A stretch of DNA of 64,000 nt from Fulvivirgaceae bacterium JP3-4 (lineage in GTDB: Bacteria; Bacteroidota; Bacteroidia; Cytophagales; Cyclobacteriaceae), in the NCBI GenBank assembly GCA_029309925.1, contig JARKND010000005.1:1-64000 (forward strand), given 5' to 3'. Each line of letters starts with the position of its first letter. Positions within the stretch are counted from its first letter, which is position 1. Of the stretch, positions 52,166-60,481 are shown one piece after another. The notes under the pieces were generated by a model. The model saw only the letters and a list, made by a program, of their open reading frames with translations, ran no database searches and was not told the DNA's origin. A program made the translations under genes and the position numbers.

Positions 52166-53452
52166 TCACAGCAGATCAACAACAGTCTCAAGCCCGATGC
52201 CACGCGATGCCTTGACGAGCACTGTCGCGTTTGTGATCGGATATTGCTTTAGCTCGAGCGCGAGCTGATCTTTCTTTTCAAAATATTTTGCGTGAGGGAT
52301 TTCACGCAATGCAGCTTTGAACATTGAGCCGCACAGATAGACTTTATCAAAACCTTTTTCCTTGATCAACGCCCCGATCGCCTGATGTTCTTTATCGGCT
52401 TCCCCTTCGAGTTCAAACATATCGCCAAGCATCAGCACTTTGTTGTTGACGTTCATTGCGGCAAGGTTCTCGATCGCTGCCTGCATGGAACTTGGATTCG
52501 CATTGTATGCGTCAAGAATTATGGTGTTAGTCTGTTTTTTCACCACCTGCGAACGCATATTTCCCGGAATATATTCCGCGATAGCTTTATTGGCAGCCTT
52601 TGCATCAACACCGAAAAACTTGCCGATGCACAGAGCTGCGGCAATGTTTTCAAAATTGTAGCCACCGACAAGGTTGGTTTCAACAATATCTCCGTTCTCT
52701 GCGCGGATCGTGACCATCGGATCGGAGCCGAGGAGGTGCGCCTGGTAAAAATCTTTCGGTCCCGGATAGAAGATCGGATTAGTGAACCGCTTCGCCATGT
52801 TGAACAGGATGGGATTGGCAGAATTAATAAACACCTGGCCGTTATTTGTGATCAGGTGCTGATACAATTCAGATTTTCCCCGCACAATGTTATCAAAACC
52901 GCCAAACGTCCCGATGTGCGCTTTCCCGATATTGGTGATGAATCCATGCGTTGGATTCGCAATCGAGCACAGCAAGGCAATTTCTCCCACATGGTTTGCG
53001 CCCATCTCAATGACGGCAAACTCGGTTGTCTCGTCAATTGAAAGGATTGTCAGCGGAACACCGATGTGATTGTTGAGGTTTCCCTTTGTCGCGAGCGTCT
53101 TAAACTTCCTGCTGAGCACCGCGTGGACAAGTTCTTTGCTGGTAGTCTTCCCGTTGGACCCCGTGAGCCCAAGCACCGGAATGTGCAGCTGATTACGGTG
53201 GTGACGCGCAAGTTGCTGCAATGTTTCCAGAACGTTATCGACAAGGAAATAACGATCGCCTTTTGTGAATTTCTCTTCGTCAATCACCGCGTAGCTCGCA
53301 CCTTTCTCCAGCGCCTCCGCAGCGAACTCGTTGGCATTGAACTTGTCGCCTTTTAGCGCGAAGAATACCGAACCAGGGGTGATCTGCCGTGTATCTGTGG
53401 AAATTCGTTTGTTCTCTAAATATTTCTGATATAATTTTTCAATTTCAGCCAT
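52166..53452 (-). CDS. murF: UDP-N-acetylmuramoyl-tripeptide--D-alanyl-D-alanine ligase
   Basis: A 428-residue Mur ligase that adds D-Ala-D-Ala to UDP-MurNAc-tripeptide with ATP in the cytosol, an essential step of peptidoglycan synthesis. The ATP-binding motif GSNGKT is at 98-103, followed by the substrate motif EMGANHVGEI and, in the C-terminal domain, DAYNANPSSM. Length is normal. It stands outside a dcw cluster and is followed by DUF2461. Confidence 0.95.
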   Translation of the reverse strand: MAEIEKLYQKYLENKRISTDTRQITPGSVFFALKGDKFNANEFAAEALEKGASYAVIDEEKFTKGDRYFLVDNVLETLQQLARHHRNQLHIPVLGLTGSNGKTTSKELVHAVLSRKFKTLATKGNLNNHIGVPLTILSIDETTEFAVIEMGANHVGEIALLCSIANPTHGFITNIGKAHIGTFGGFDNIVRGKSELYQHLITNNGQVFINSANPILFNMAKRFTNPIFYPGPKDFYQAHLLGSDPMVTIRAENGDIVETNLVGGYNFENIAAALCIGKFFGVDAKAANKAIAEYIPGNMRSQVVKKQTNTIILDAYNANPSSMQAAIENLAAMNVNNKVLMLGDMFELEGEADKEHQAIGALIKEKGFDKVYLCGSMFKAALREIPHAKYFEKKDQLALELKQYPITNATVLVKASRGIGLETVVDLL

Positions 53453-53559
53453 TGTTCACAACGCTTTTTAAGGATTCGAACGTTATATTATCGTTTGAAT
53501 TTGGTGGAGCAAGATAACAGGTGACGGTGGTCTCCACTCAACAGCCGACAATTTTTTTA

Positions 53560-55749
53560 ATGCGCGTACTCATTGTTTTAATGCTGGTGTTGCCGCTTGG
53601 TGTAAAAGCGCAATTTACCTATTCAATCGACCAGTCGGTGCCGGTGAGAAAGCAGGACGGCTCGGCCTTCACGCTGCCCTGGGCAGGCGGACTAAATTCA
53701 GTGCAAACCAACACCATGGATCTCGATCATGACGGAGACGATGACCTCGTGCTTTTTGATCGCATGGGGAACAAAGTGCTCACGTACCTCCGCGGTGACA
53801 ATGGATTCACCTACAATCCGGAATATGAAGCCTTCTTTCCGGGTGAAATCCTCAACTGGGTTTTGCTGCGCGACTTTAACTGCGATGGAAGAAAAGACCT
53901 GTTCACGGGTGACAACCTCGGGATGAAAGTGTTTACGAATACAACACAAAGCAATGGAGCACCTTCATGGCAGCAATTCTTTTTTTCAACCGGTTTCCCG
54001 GGAAGCAAAAGCGGAGTGTTGCTCTCCAAAGGATTTTCAAACAAGATAAATGTACAGGTCCAGTTCGATGATCTGCCTTCCATATCGGATGCCGATGGTG
54101 ATGGCGATCTTGACATTTTCACGATGCGCTATGTTGGCAACGGGCAGGTCGAGTTTCACAAAAATTTCAGCAAGGAACGCTATGGTACATGTGACTCACT
54201 TGATTTCGAGCGCATCACGCAAAGTTGGGGCAACATGCGCGAGTGCAGCTGCGGACGTTTTGCTTTCGATGGTGACGACTGTGCCAGCGGAGGCCGGACG
54301 AAGCACGCTGGGGGAAAAAGTTTACTTGCGCTTGATCTTAACAATGACAAGGCCACCGAGCTCTTGTTTTCCGAATCAGAATGTTCGCAGTTGTTTCAGT
54401 TTCCAAACCATGGGACAACAATGGCTCCGGTGGTCAATACCGCTTCCGGTTTCCCGACTTCAGCGCCTGCTACAATTGTCACTTATCCTGCGCCCTACTT
54501 TGAAGATATCGATGGTGATGGTGTGAAAGACCTGATGGTGAGTTCGAACCTGTTTGTACGGGAATTTCTGAACTCAAACTTTTCGAGCTCCAACTATTTT
54601 TATAAAAATAACGGCACAAATGCGAACCCCAATTTTACACTTGTGCAGCGCGACTTTCTCCAGTCAGAAATGATAGACCTCGGGGACAACACAGTACCTG
54701 CGCTCTTTGATTTTGATGGCGATGATGATCTCGATCTCTTTATCAGCAGTCATAACGGATCGACTGTGCGTTCCCCGGTTTATCTTTATGAAAATGTCGG
54801 AACACCAGCCAATCCGGATTTTCAACTTTATACAAATGATTTATTAGGCTTCTCATTTCAAAATGATTTCAACCGAAAGATCCAGTTTGCCGACATCGAC
54901 AATAACAAAACAATGGATCTGGTGTACACCTCCACTGACGGAAATTCCGGAGTTACGTCATTGAACTTCGTTTCAAACAAGAACCAGACAGGGCTCGATT
55001 TTGAAAACCCCACGATCACGCAGGTGCAGTTCCAGATCAACCGAAACGAGAACGTGCATGTTTTCGATGTCGATGGTGACGGATCAAGCGATCTTCTGGT
55101 CGGGCGGTCTGATGGATCCTTAGAGCTATGGACGCAGACCGGCCCGCTCATGTTCACGTTGAGTGACCCGGAATTTCTTGGCCTTGGTTCTTCTGTCTTG
55201 CGACAAAACATCTCAATCGCTGTGGCTGACCTCGATGCTGATGGAAAGCTGGACTTTGTCTATGGCGATCAAAGTGGAGTCATCAAGATCGTTTCCGACT
55301 TTAAAAATGTTACGAATGCTGATGAAGCCGCGGTAACGAATATTGTTTTTAACTCCCTTCAGGAAAATTACATTGCCCAAAACCTTGGCGGAAGAATCTG
55401 GCCCGTTGCAGCCAATCTGTTTGGAAGCACGCGCCAATCGTTGATCGTTGGCAATGCGATGGGTGGCCTTTATATATTAAATAGTGAGGGACCTGAACTT
55501 CCTGGCGCTCCTGTTATTGACGTCTACCCCAACCCATTATTTGAAACGCAACGTCTCTCTGTGCGTATAGACCGACCTGCAGTTATGGAAATCTATTCGA
55601 TGCTTGGACAACGTGTTTCAGATCCCGTTCGTCTCCAACCGTTTGCGATACTCGAGACCGAGCTCGCTTCGCTCAGGTCTGGAATGTATATTCTCAAGTT
55701 CACCGTGGGCAAGAAAAGTTATTCAAAGAAACTTGTTGTCGACCGCTGA
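53560..55749 (+). CDS. Secreted FG-GAP repeat protein with type IX secretion tag
   Basis: A 729-residue secreted protein. The signal peptide (about 1-18) is followed by at least nine FG-GAP/VCBS-type repeats with calcium loops (for example LDHDGDDD, ADGDGDLD, FDGDDDLD, VDGDGSSD) that form beta-propeller blades. A C-terminal domain of about 80 residues (from VYPNPLFETQ to the end KKLVVDR) is a type A sorting signal of the type IX secretion system, so the protein is exported to the cell surface. The ATG at 53560 fits the signal peptide better than the GTG at 53521. The ligand is unknown. Confidence 0.88.
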   Translation: MRVLIVLMLVLPLGVKAQFTYSIDQSVPVRKQDGSAFTLPWAGGLNSVQTNTMDLDHDGDDDLVLFDRMGNKVLTYLRGDNGFTYNPEYEAFFPGEILNWVLLRDFNCDGRKDLFTGDNLGMKVFTNTTQSNGAPSWQQFFFSTGFPGSKSGVLLSKGFSNKINVQVQFDDLPSISDADGDGDLDIFTMRYVGNGQVEFHKNFSKERYGTCDSLDFERITQSWGNMRECSCGRFAFDGDDCASGGRTKHAGGKSLLALDLNNDKATELLFSESECSQLFQFPNHGTTMAPVVNTASGFPTSAPATIVTYPAPYFEDIDGDGVKDLMVSSNLFVREFLNSNFSSSNYFYKNNGTNANPNFTLVQRDFLQSEMIDLGDNTVPALFDFDGDDDLDLFISSHNGSTVRSPVYLYENVGTPANPDFQLYTNDLLGFSFQNDFNRKIQFADIDNNKTMDLVYTSTDGNSGVTSLNFVSNKNQTGLDFENPTITQVQFQINRNENVHVFDVDGDGSSDLLVGRSDGSLELWTQTGPLMFTLSDPEFLGLGSSVLRQNISIAVADLDADGKLDFVYGDQSGVIKIVSDFKNVTNADEAAVTNIVFNSLQENYIAQNLGGRIWPVAANLFGSTRQSLIVGNAMGGLYILNSEGPELPGAPVIDVYPNPLFETQRLSVRIDRPAVMEIYSMLGQRVSDPVRLQPFAILETELASLRSGMYILKFTVGKKSYSKKLVVDR

Positions 55750-55766
55750 GGCTGTCGCCCTTCGTT

Positions 55767-55774
55767 TATCTTTG
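55767..55774 (+). promoter_or_regulatory. -7 element upstream of the HAD gene
   Basis: TATCTTTG matches TAnnTTTG and lies 21 bp before the start codon. A -33 TTG at the normal distance is not present, so confidence is limited. Confidence 0.35.
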
Positions 55775-55795
55775 CGACCACTAATTTTATAAGCA

Positions 55796-56443
55796 ATGGT
55801 CGGTTTTATTTTTGACATGGATGGTGTGATCATCGACAGCAATCCTTTCCACAAGATCGCACTGAAGCAATTCTGTCAGAAATATGGTCACGACCTTTCC
55901 GAGGAGCAGCTCCGTGAAAAGATTTACGGGCGCACAAACAAGGACTGGATTGCAAACGTATTTGGACAGATTGACGAAGCGAAGCTGAGAAGCTATGCGG
56001 ATGAAAAAGAGGCGTTATTCCGAAAACTTTATGAACATGATATTCATGTGCTGAACGGACTTATTTCATTTCTTGAAGCAATGGACCGCCTTGGCATTCC
56101 ACGTGCGATCGCGACATCCGCACCTCGCGCAAATGTCGATTTTACAGTAGGCCGCACCGGGATCGAGAAATATTTCCCTGTTATTCTGGACGACTCTTTT
56201 GTATCCAAGGGTAAACCAGACCCCGAAATCTACCTGAAGGCTGCCGCGGCATTGAAGCTGGCGCCCGGGAATTGCGTGGTGTTTGAGGATTCGCTGTCGG
56301 GCGTTGCAGCCGGGAAGGCGGCAGGATGCAAGGTGGTTGGAATTACGACTACCCATTCCATAGAAGAATTGTCGGAAACCGACCTGGTGGTGGGTGATTT
56401 TAGAGAAATAGAGCCTAAAGCTTTGATAACTAAGCTCTTTTGA
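55796..56443 (+). CDS. HAD-family hydrolase, beta-phosphoglucomutase-like
   Basis: A 215-residue HAD-superfamily hydrolase of subfamily IA. The DxD motif with Asp7 and Asp9 (FDMDGVIID) is at the N terminus, the threonine/serine motif (IATSAPRAN) near residue 103, KGKPDPEIY near 141, and the final acidic motif VFEDSLSGVAAG near 163. Substrate specificity within the subfamily is not clear; phosphoglucomutase or a small phosphatase are both possible. It is cytosolic. Confidence 0.88.
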   Translation: MVGFIFDMDGVIIDSNPFHKIALKQFCQKYGHDLSEEQLREKIYGRTNKDWIANVFGQIDEAKLRSYADEKEALFRKLYEHDIHVLNGLISFLEAMDRLGIPRAIATSAPRANVDFTVGRTGIEKYFPVILDDSFVSKGKPDPEIYLKAAAALKLAPGNCVVFEDSLSGVAAGKAAGCKVVGITTTHSIEELSETDLVVGDFREIEPKALITKLF

Positions 56444-56519
56444 TTCTGTCGTGCGGTGTGCCGCGATAGCTCAAAAGTCCTGATCTTGTGCATTATTCTT
56501 AAAATAATCGCAAACGTGC

Positions 56520-56552
56520 TTTGGATAATTGGGGGTGTTTTAGCGATATTTG
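56520..56552 (+). promoter_or_regulatory. Probable promoter of the rpmB-rpmG operon
   Basis: TTTG (56520-56523), 21 bases, then GATATTTG (56545-56552); only the T of the TA pair is replaced. It ends 37 bp upstream of rpmB. Confidence 0.45.
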
Positions 56553-56589
56553 CAGTCCCTTTCGAGAAGGGCTAAAAAATCAAGCTTAT

Positions 56590-56829
56590 ATGGCACGTGT
56601 TTGTCAAATTACCGGAAAGAGACCACAGGTTGGAAACAATGTTTCCCACGCGAACAATAAAACCAAGCGCAGATTCTATCCAAATCTTCAGAAGAAGCGT
56701 TTCTTCATTCCTGAAGAAGACAAATGGATCACGCTGAAGGTTTCTACCAAGGCGATCAAGACCATCAACAAGCATGGTATTTCTGCTGTTTTAAAAGAAG
56801 CAAGAGCTAACGGAATGTTGGCCCTTTAA
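56590..56829 (+). CDS. rpmB: 50S ribosomal protein L28
   Basis: A 79-residue bL28, starting [20 protein letters not shown] and ending with an RANGMLAL tail. It is part of the large ribosomal subunit. Length is normal for the phylum. It is the first gene of a conserved ribosomal run with rpmG and the DUF4295 protein. The ATG at 56590 starts the conserved sequence. Confidence 0.97.
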   Translation: MARVCQITGKRPQVGNNVSHANNKTKRRFYPNLQKKRFFIPEEDKWITLKVSTKAIKTINKHGISAVLKEARANGMLAL

Positions 56830-56848
56830 TAAAAAATTATAAAGAATC

Positions 56849-57031
56849 ATGGCAAAGAAAGGCAACAGGGTTCAAGTGATCTTAGAATGCACCGAGCATA
56901 AGGCAACTGGTCAGCCAGGGATGAGCCGTTACATCACAACCAAGAACCGTAAGAACACAACGGAAAGATTGGAGCTGAAGAAGTACAATCCGATTCTGAA
57001 AAAATATACTAGTCACAAAGAAATTAAATAA
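56849..57031 (+). CDS. rpmG: 50S ribosomal protein L33
   Basis: A 60-residue bL33 ([14 protein letters not shown] onward, [21 protein letters not shown]). Only one cysteine is present, so it is the zinc-free type. It follows rpmB by 19 bp and precedes the DUF4295 gene by 2 bp. Confidence 0.97.
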   Translation: MAKKGNRVQVILECTEHKATGQPGMSRYITTKNRKNTTERLELKKYNPILKKYTSHKEIK

Positions 57032-57033
57032 TC

Positions 57034-57189
57034 ATGGCAAAGAAAGTAGTTGCTACCCTTAAGAAAGGTGACGGAAAGAGCTTTGCAAAAGTGATCCGTG
57101 CCGTAAAGTCTGACAAAACTGGTGCTTATACCTTCAGAGAAGAAATCGTACCGGCTGAGTTGGTAAAAGAAACGCTCGCGAAGAAGTAA
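57034..57189 (+). CDS. DUF4295 family small basic protein
   Basis: A 51-residue basic protein (MAKKVVATLKKGDGKSFAKV onward) of the DUF4295 family, restricted to Bacteroidota and encoded after rpmB and rpmG. I recall it being reported as a phylum-specific large-subunit ribosomal protein, named bL38, in the Flavobacterium johnsoniae ribosome; I cannot confirm this here. It follows rpmG by 2 bp and is followed by a terminator at 57213-57236. Confidence 0.88.
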   Translation: MAKKVVATLKKGDGKSFAKVIRAVKSDKTGAYTFREEIVPAELVKETLAKK

Positions 57190-57212
57190 TTTGATTCGCA
57201 CAAGAAATTGAG

Positions 57213-57236
57213 AAGTCCCCGAGTGGGACTTTTTTT
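57213..57236 (+). terminator. Terminator of the rpmB-rpmG-DUF4295 operon
   Basis: A 7-bp stem (AAGTCCC/GGGACTT, 57213-57219 and 57225-57231) with a short loop and a T run. It lies 23 bp after the DUF4295 stop. Confidence 0.88.
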
Positions 57237-57384
57237 GTTTAAAGACCATGGAAATGATCAATGATTAATGATCAAATTCCAAACAGAACAGACTTAGCGA
57301 CCAAGTGCCGGCCTCTAAGCAAGAAATAGCGACCGGTTTTTGTTATTTTTGATATCCCCCAAAAGAAATGCGAAAGCAAATTTT

Positions 57385-57741
57385 ATGGGAAGGATATATG
57401 ACTTGGAGCAGCGAACTGAAAGATTCGCGAGTGATTGCCGAAAACTAATTCGGAGAATCCCGATGGACATTTCCAATCGCGAGGACTGCAGGCAGTTGAC
57501 CAGAGCATCCGGTTCAGTCGCTGCAAATTATATTGAAGCAAACGAGCATCTTAGCAAAAAAGATTTCGTTTTCCGAATCAGGGTTTGTAAGAAAGAATCA
57601 AAGGAGAGTAAGCTTTGGCTCAATCTTTTATATATAATTGAAACTGAATTGGATAATCAAAGAAAGTCCCTGTGCCACGAGGCAAATGAATTAGTCAAGA
57701 TATTCAATTCAATCATATTGAAATTCCCACCAGAGTCTTGA
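57385..57741 (+). CDS. Four-helix bundle protein (S23/TIGR02436 family)
   Basis: A 118-residue protein of the S23 four-helix-bundle family (MGRIYDLEQRTERFASDCRK, ASGSVAANYIEANE, WLNLLYIIETEL). Relatives were first found in intervening sequences of 23S rRNA genes and now appear as stand-alone genes in many genomes; their function is unclear. The ATG at 57385 begins the family homology. Here it stands between a ribosomal operon and ftsY. Confidence 0.88.
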   Translation: MGRIYDLEQRTERFASDCRKLIRRIPMDISNREDCRQLTRASGSVAANYIEANEHLSKKDFVFRIRVCKKESKESKLWLNLLYIIETELDNQRKSLCHEANELVKIFNSIILKFPPES

Positions 57742-57826
57742 TGTGCTGACGTTCGTGGTCTTCACTTTCGTCTTTGGATTTTGGAATTTGATTATTGGTT
57801 ATTGGTGCTTTTACCGTTACGACAGC

Positions 57827-58777
57827 ATGTTTGGATTATTTTCAAAGGAAAAAAAGGACTCCCTCGACCGGGGCCTCGAAAAAACCAAAGACAGTTTCTT
57901 TTCGAAGCTCAGTAAGGCAATTGTCGGAAAATCCACAGTGGATGATGAGGTGCTCGACAACCTCGAGGAAATCCTGGTGAGTTCCGATGTAGGCGTTGAG
58001 ACCACGCTGAAGATCATACAGCGAATTCAGGAGCGCGTGGCCCGCGACAAATACGTAAGCACTTCTGAACTCGATCGCATTCTCCGTGAAGAAGTCGCAG
58101 CACTCATGACGGAAAGCAACACAGTAGATCTGGATGATTTCGAAGTTCCGCCCGGCATAAAACCTTATGTGATCATGGTTGTAGGCGTGAATGGTGTTGG
58201 AAAAACGACAACGATCGGAAAGCTCTCATCGCAGTTCAAGAAAAAAGGAAAGAAGGTTGTGCTCGGTGCAGCAGATACCTTCCGCGCTGCTGCTGTTGAT
58301 CAGCTCAAGCTCTGGGGCGAGCGTGTAGGCGTGCCGGTGGTTGCAAAAGGTATGAATACGGATCCTTCGGCAGTTGCGTTCGATGCTGTTCAGGAGGGTG
58401 TTAATCAGAATGCGGATATCGTTATCGTAGATACTGCAGGGCGCCTTCATACAAAAGTGAACCTGATGAATGAGCTTACCAAGATCAAGCGTGTGATGCA
58501 GAAGGTTATTGCCGATGCCCCTCACGAAGTTCTCCTCGTACTTGACGGAAGTACTGGCCAGAACGCTACCATTCAGGCAAGGGAATTCACCAAGGCAACT
58601 GATGTCACCGCGCTGGCGATCACTAAGCTGGATGGCACAGCGAAGGGTGGTGTTGTGATCGGAATCTCGGATGAATTTAAGATTCCGGTGAAGTACATTG
58701 GCGTTGGCGAGAAGGCAGAAGATCTCCAGGTGTTCAACCGGAAGGAATTTGTCGATTCACTCTTCCAAAAAAAGTAA
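57827..58777 (+). CDS. ftsY: Signal recognition particle receptor FtsY
   Basis: A 316-residue SRP receptor GTPase that docks SRP-ribosome complexes at the inner membrane. The short N-terminal acidic helix is followed by the N domain (about 20-100) and the G domain: G1 at 120-128 (GVNGVGKTT), DTAGRLHTK and TKLDGTAKGG. The ATG at 57827 (MFGLFSKEKK) is the usual FtsY start; an extension to 57743 is unsupported. AT-rich repeats lie just upstream. Confidence 0.96.
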   Translation: MFGLFSKEKKDSLDRGLEKTKDSFFSKLSKAIVGKSTVDDEVLDNLEEILVSSDVGVETTLKIIQRIQERVARDKYVSTSELDRILREEVAALMTESNTVDLDDFEVPPGIKPYVIMVVGVNGVGKTTTIGKLSSQFKKKGKKVVLGAADTFRAAAVDQLKLWGERVGVPVVAKGMNTDPSAVAFDAVQEGVNQNADIVIVDTAGRLHTKVNLMNELTKIKRVMQKVIADAPHEVLLVLDGSTGQNATIQAREFTKATDVTALAITKLDGTAKGGVVIGISDEFKIPVKYIGVGEKAEDLQVFNRKEFVDSLFQKK

Positions 58778-58783
58778 CCGCAT

Positions 58784-59485
58784 TTATTTCTTTTTTGCTG
58801 GCGGCAGCGGTGGTGCAGGTCTGAATGGAATCCTGAAAAATATCTGGTAGTTGAATCCCCAGGCTGTTTCTTTATCTGTTCTGCCGTAGCCTGGCACATC
58901 GTGCGACAGCATTTCGTTCTGGCCTTTTCCTTTCAAGCCGAATTTGAATCGCGCAGTGTACCCGAGCCAGATGAATTTATAGATCTTCACTTTGATTCCT
59001 GTAGTCAGTTCAAGCCATCGTGCGGTAGCAGCCGCATTCTCATAGCTGTCAGTGTTTGCTCCCCACACATCGTCATCGGAAATCACGGTCATTTGCTCAT
59101 TGTATCGCGCGCGACCGTAGCGGAGACCGAGGAAGAACATATTTCGCTCGACATCCTTCAGCAGGAAGTTTACATCCACGCCAACGCGCCAGTAGCGACC
59201 GTCATTCTGATAGGTTGCGCTATCAGTGAGAAAGTTTCTTCCCCATGAGCCGTAGTCGACCGCAAGATAATAACGGTTGAAATCTACATCAGCGTTGATC
59301 TCCCAACCCTTGAAGTCATCCTGGCGCTGTGTCTTGATCAGTGCGATAACATCTGTGCCTATACGGATGCCAGTAGGTAAAAAGCGGTTCTTCACAGTAT
59401 CGACTGATACCGTGAGGGTGTCTTTTGGTTGCGCGAAAGTTGCGAACGCACTTAATAAAAACGCTATGCTAAAAAGTGATCTCAA
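58784..59485 (-). CDS. DUF6048 family protein
   Basis: A 233-residue predicted outer-membrane beta-barrel protein of the DUF6048 family, ending in a Pro-rich tail PAPPLPPAKKK. The signal peptide LRSLFSIAFLLSAFATFA has no ATG in front; the best start is TTG at 59485, giving a 17-bp overlap with the DUF6452 gene. A longer frame to 59620 would lose the signal peptide. It is cotranscribed with DUF6452; the pair recurs in Bacteroidota and its function is unknown. Confidence 0.8.
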   Translation of the reverse strand: MRSLFSIAFLLSAFATFAQPKDTLTVSVDTVKNRFLPTGIRIGTDVIALIKTQRQDDFKGWEINADVDFNRYYLAVDYGSWGRNFLTDSATYQNDGRYWRVGVDVNFLLKDVERNMFFLGLRYGRARYNEQMTVISDDDVWGANTDSYENAAATARWLELTTGIKVKIYKFIWLGYTARFKFGLKGKGQNEMLSHDVPGYGRTDKETAWGFNYQIFFRIPFRPAPPLPPAKKK

Positions 59486-60269
59486 TGTTAGTCTGGTTTG
59501 GATCCTGAATAGCTTTTCTTCTGACTGTGGCTGCAGTGAACGTGTGACTTGTAACCGTAAGCTCCGAGATGATGACCTGCTCACCGCATGCTCCGAAGAG
59601 CGTATCAAACTCCCGGTCATAATTCAACACAAGGTCTTTGGTGGTTCCGTCTGCAAACGTGAATTTGACGGACGACTGAGATTCCGTTGTATTTAGTGGA
59701 ACTAGTATCGTACTGACGGGAGTTGCTGATCCTGTGATAGGATCAGAATAACCAGTTTCAATTTTCGAAATTGTCACCTGAGAAATAAAACGGATTTTGA
59801 TCCGGCTTGTATTGGGGCAGCGGAAAACTTCAATGTTTGTGCCGGGGCCGTCCTGAGACTTCGGTGTTGATGATGCTACGCGAACGGAGTCAAATGTTTG
59901 GGACGCTGCGCGCAGGCCCGTGATCACATACTTTGCGCCACAGTCTTCAGAAACAAACTGTGCTTTTGAAGTGTAGTCCAGTTTCAGGTCGTACATCTGC
60001 CCTCCTGCCTCAACAACGAATGTGGTACTGTTGGTGTAAAGGTTGAGTGGCAGGTTAACACTCGTCTGCACCGCGTCATTAGGAACAAATTCGACTCCGG
60101 CACCATCGGCAATGATCCGGGTAATCCCGATCGTATCAGCCCGGTTATTTGACAATCTTTTAAAACTGATCCCTACGATGTTGTTATTAAGGCTAAAGCA
60201 GTCGGGCTGGTCGAGGCAGGAAACGGCCATCAGCGAAAAAACGAGAAACCAAAGCGAGCGTTTTACCAT
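59469..60269 (-). CDS. DUF6452 family lipoprotein
   Basis: A 266-residue secreted protein. The signal sequence ends LMAVSC, a good lipobox with Cys18, so it is probably a lipoprotein in the periplasm or outer membrane. Two related halves of about 115 residues each (from about residue 25 and 150) share similar FKRL/FISQ starts and LTSHTF/LRAASQTF ends, a tandem duplication. It is followed by DUF6048 with overlap, and rimO is divergent. Confidence 0.82.
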   Translation of the reverse strand: MVKRSLWFLVFSLMAVSCLDQPDCFSLNNNIVGISFKRLSNNRADTIGITRIIADGAGVEFVPNDAVQTSVNLPLNLYTNSTTFVVEAGGQMYDLKLDYTSKAQFVSEDCGAKYVITGLRAASQTFDSVRVASSTPKSQDGPGTNIEVFRCPNTSRIKIRFISQVTISKIETGYSDPITGSATPVSTILVPLNTTESQSSVKFTFADGTTKDLVLNYDREFDTLFGACGEQVIISELTVTSHTFTAATVRRKAIQDPNQTNIEITF

Positions 60270-60283
60270 GAGAAATACGGCAG

Positions 60284-60291
60284 CAAAGATA
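60284..60291 (-). promoter_or_regulatory. -7 element upstream of DUF6452
   Basis: On the minus strand TATCTTTG, an exact TAnnTTTG, lies 14 bp upstream of the start codon. The -33 position has only a weak TGTG. Confidence 0.4.
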
Positions 60292-60372
60292 AAACCAGTC
60301 TTGGAAGCACACAGGCCCTGAACGATAAATCCGGGCTTTTCTCACGACTTTATTACAACGGCCGGGACGGAT

Positions 60373-60403
60373 TTTCGGATTCGGGCGTGAACCCCTAACT
60401 TTG
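60373..60403 (+). promoter_or_regulatory. Promoter of rimO
   Basis: TTTC (60373-60376), 19 bases, then TAACTTTG (60396-60403), a perfect -7 element with one mismatch in the -33. The start codon of rimO lies 78 bp downstream. Confidence 0.55.
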
Positions 60404-60481
60404 ACGCGGAAAACCACTAAAAGTTCAAAAAAAACTGAATCTAACGGCCGCGGCAGGTGTTTCAGTTCAATACCCCACGAA

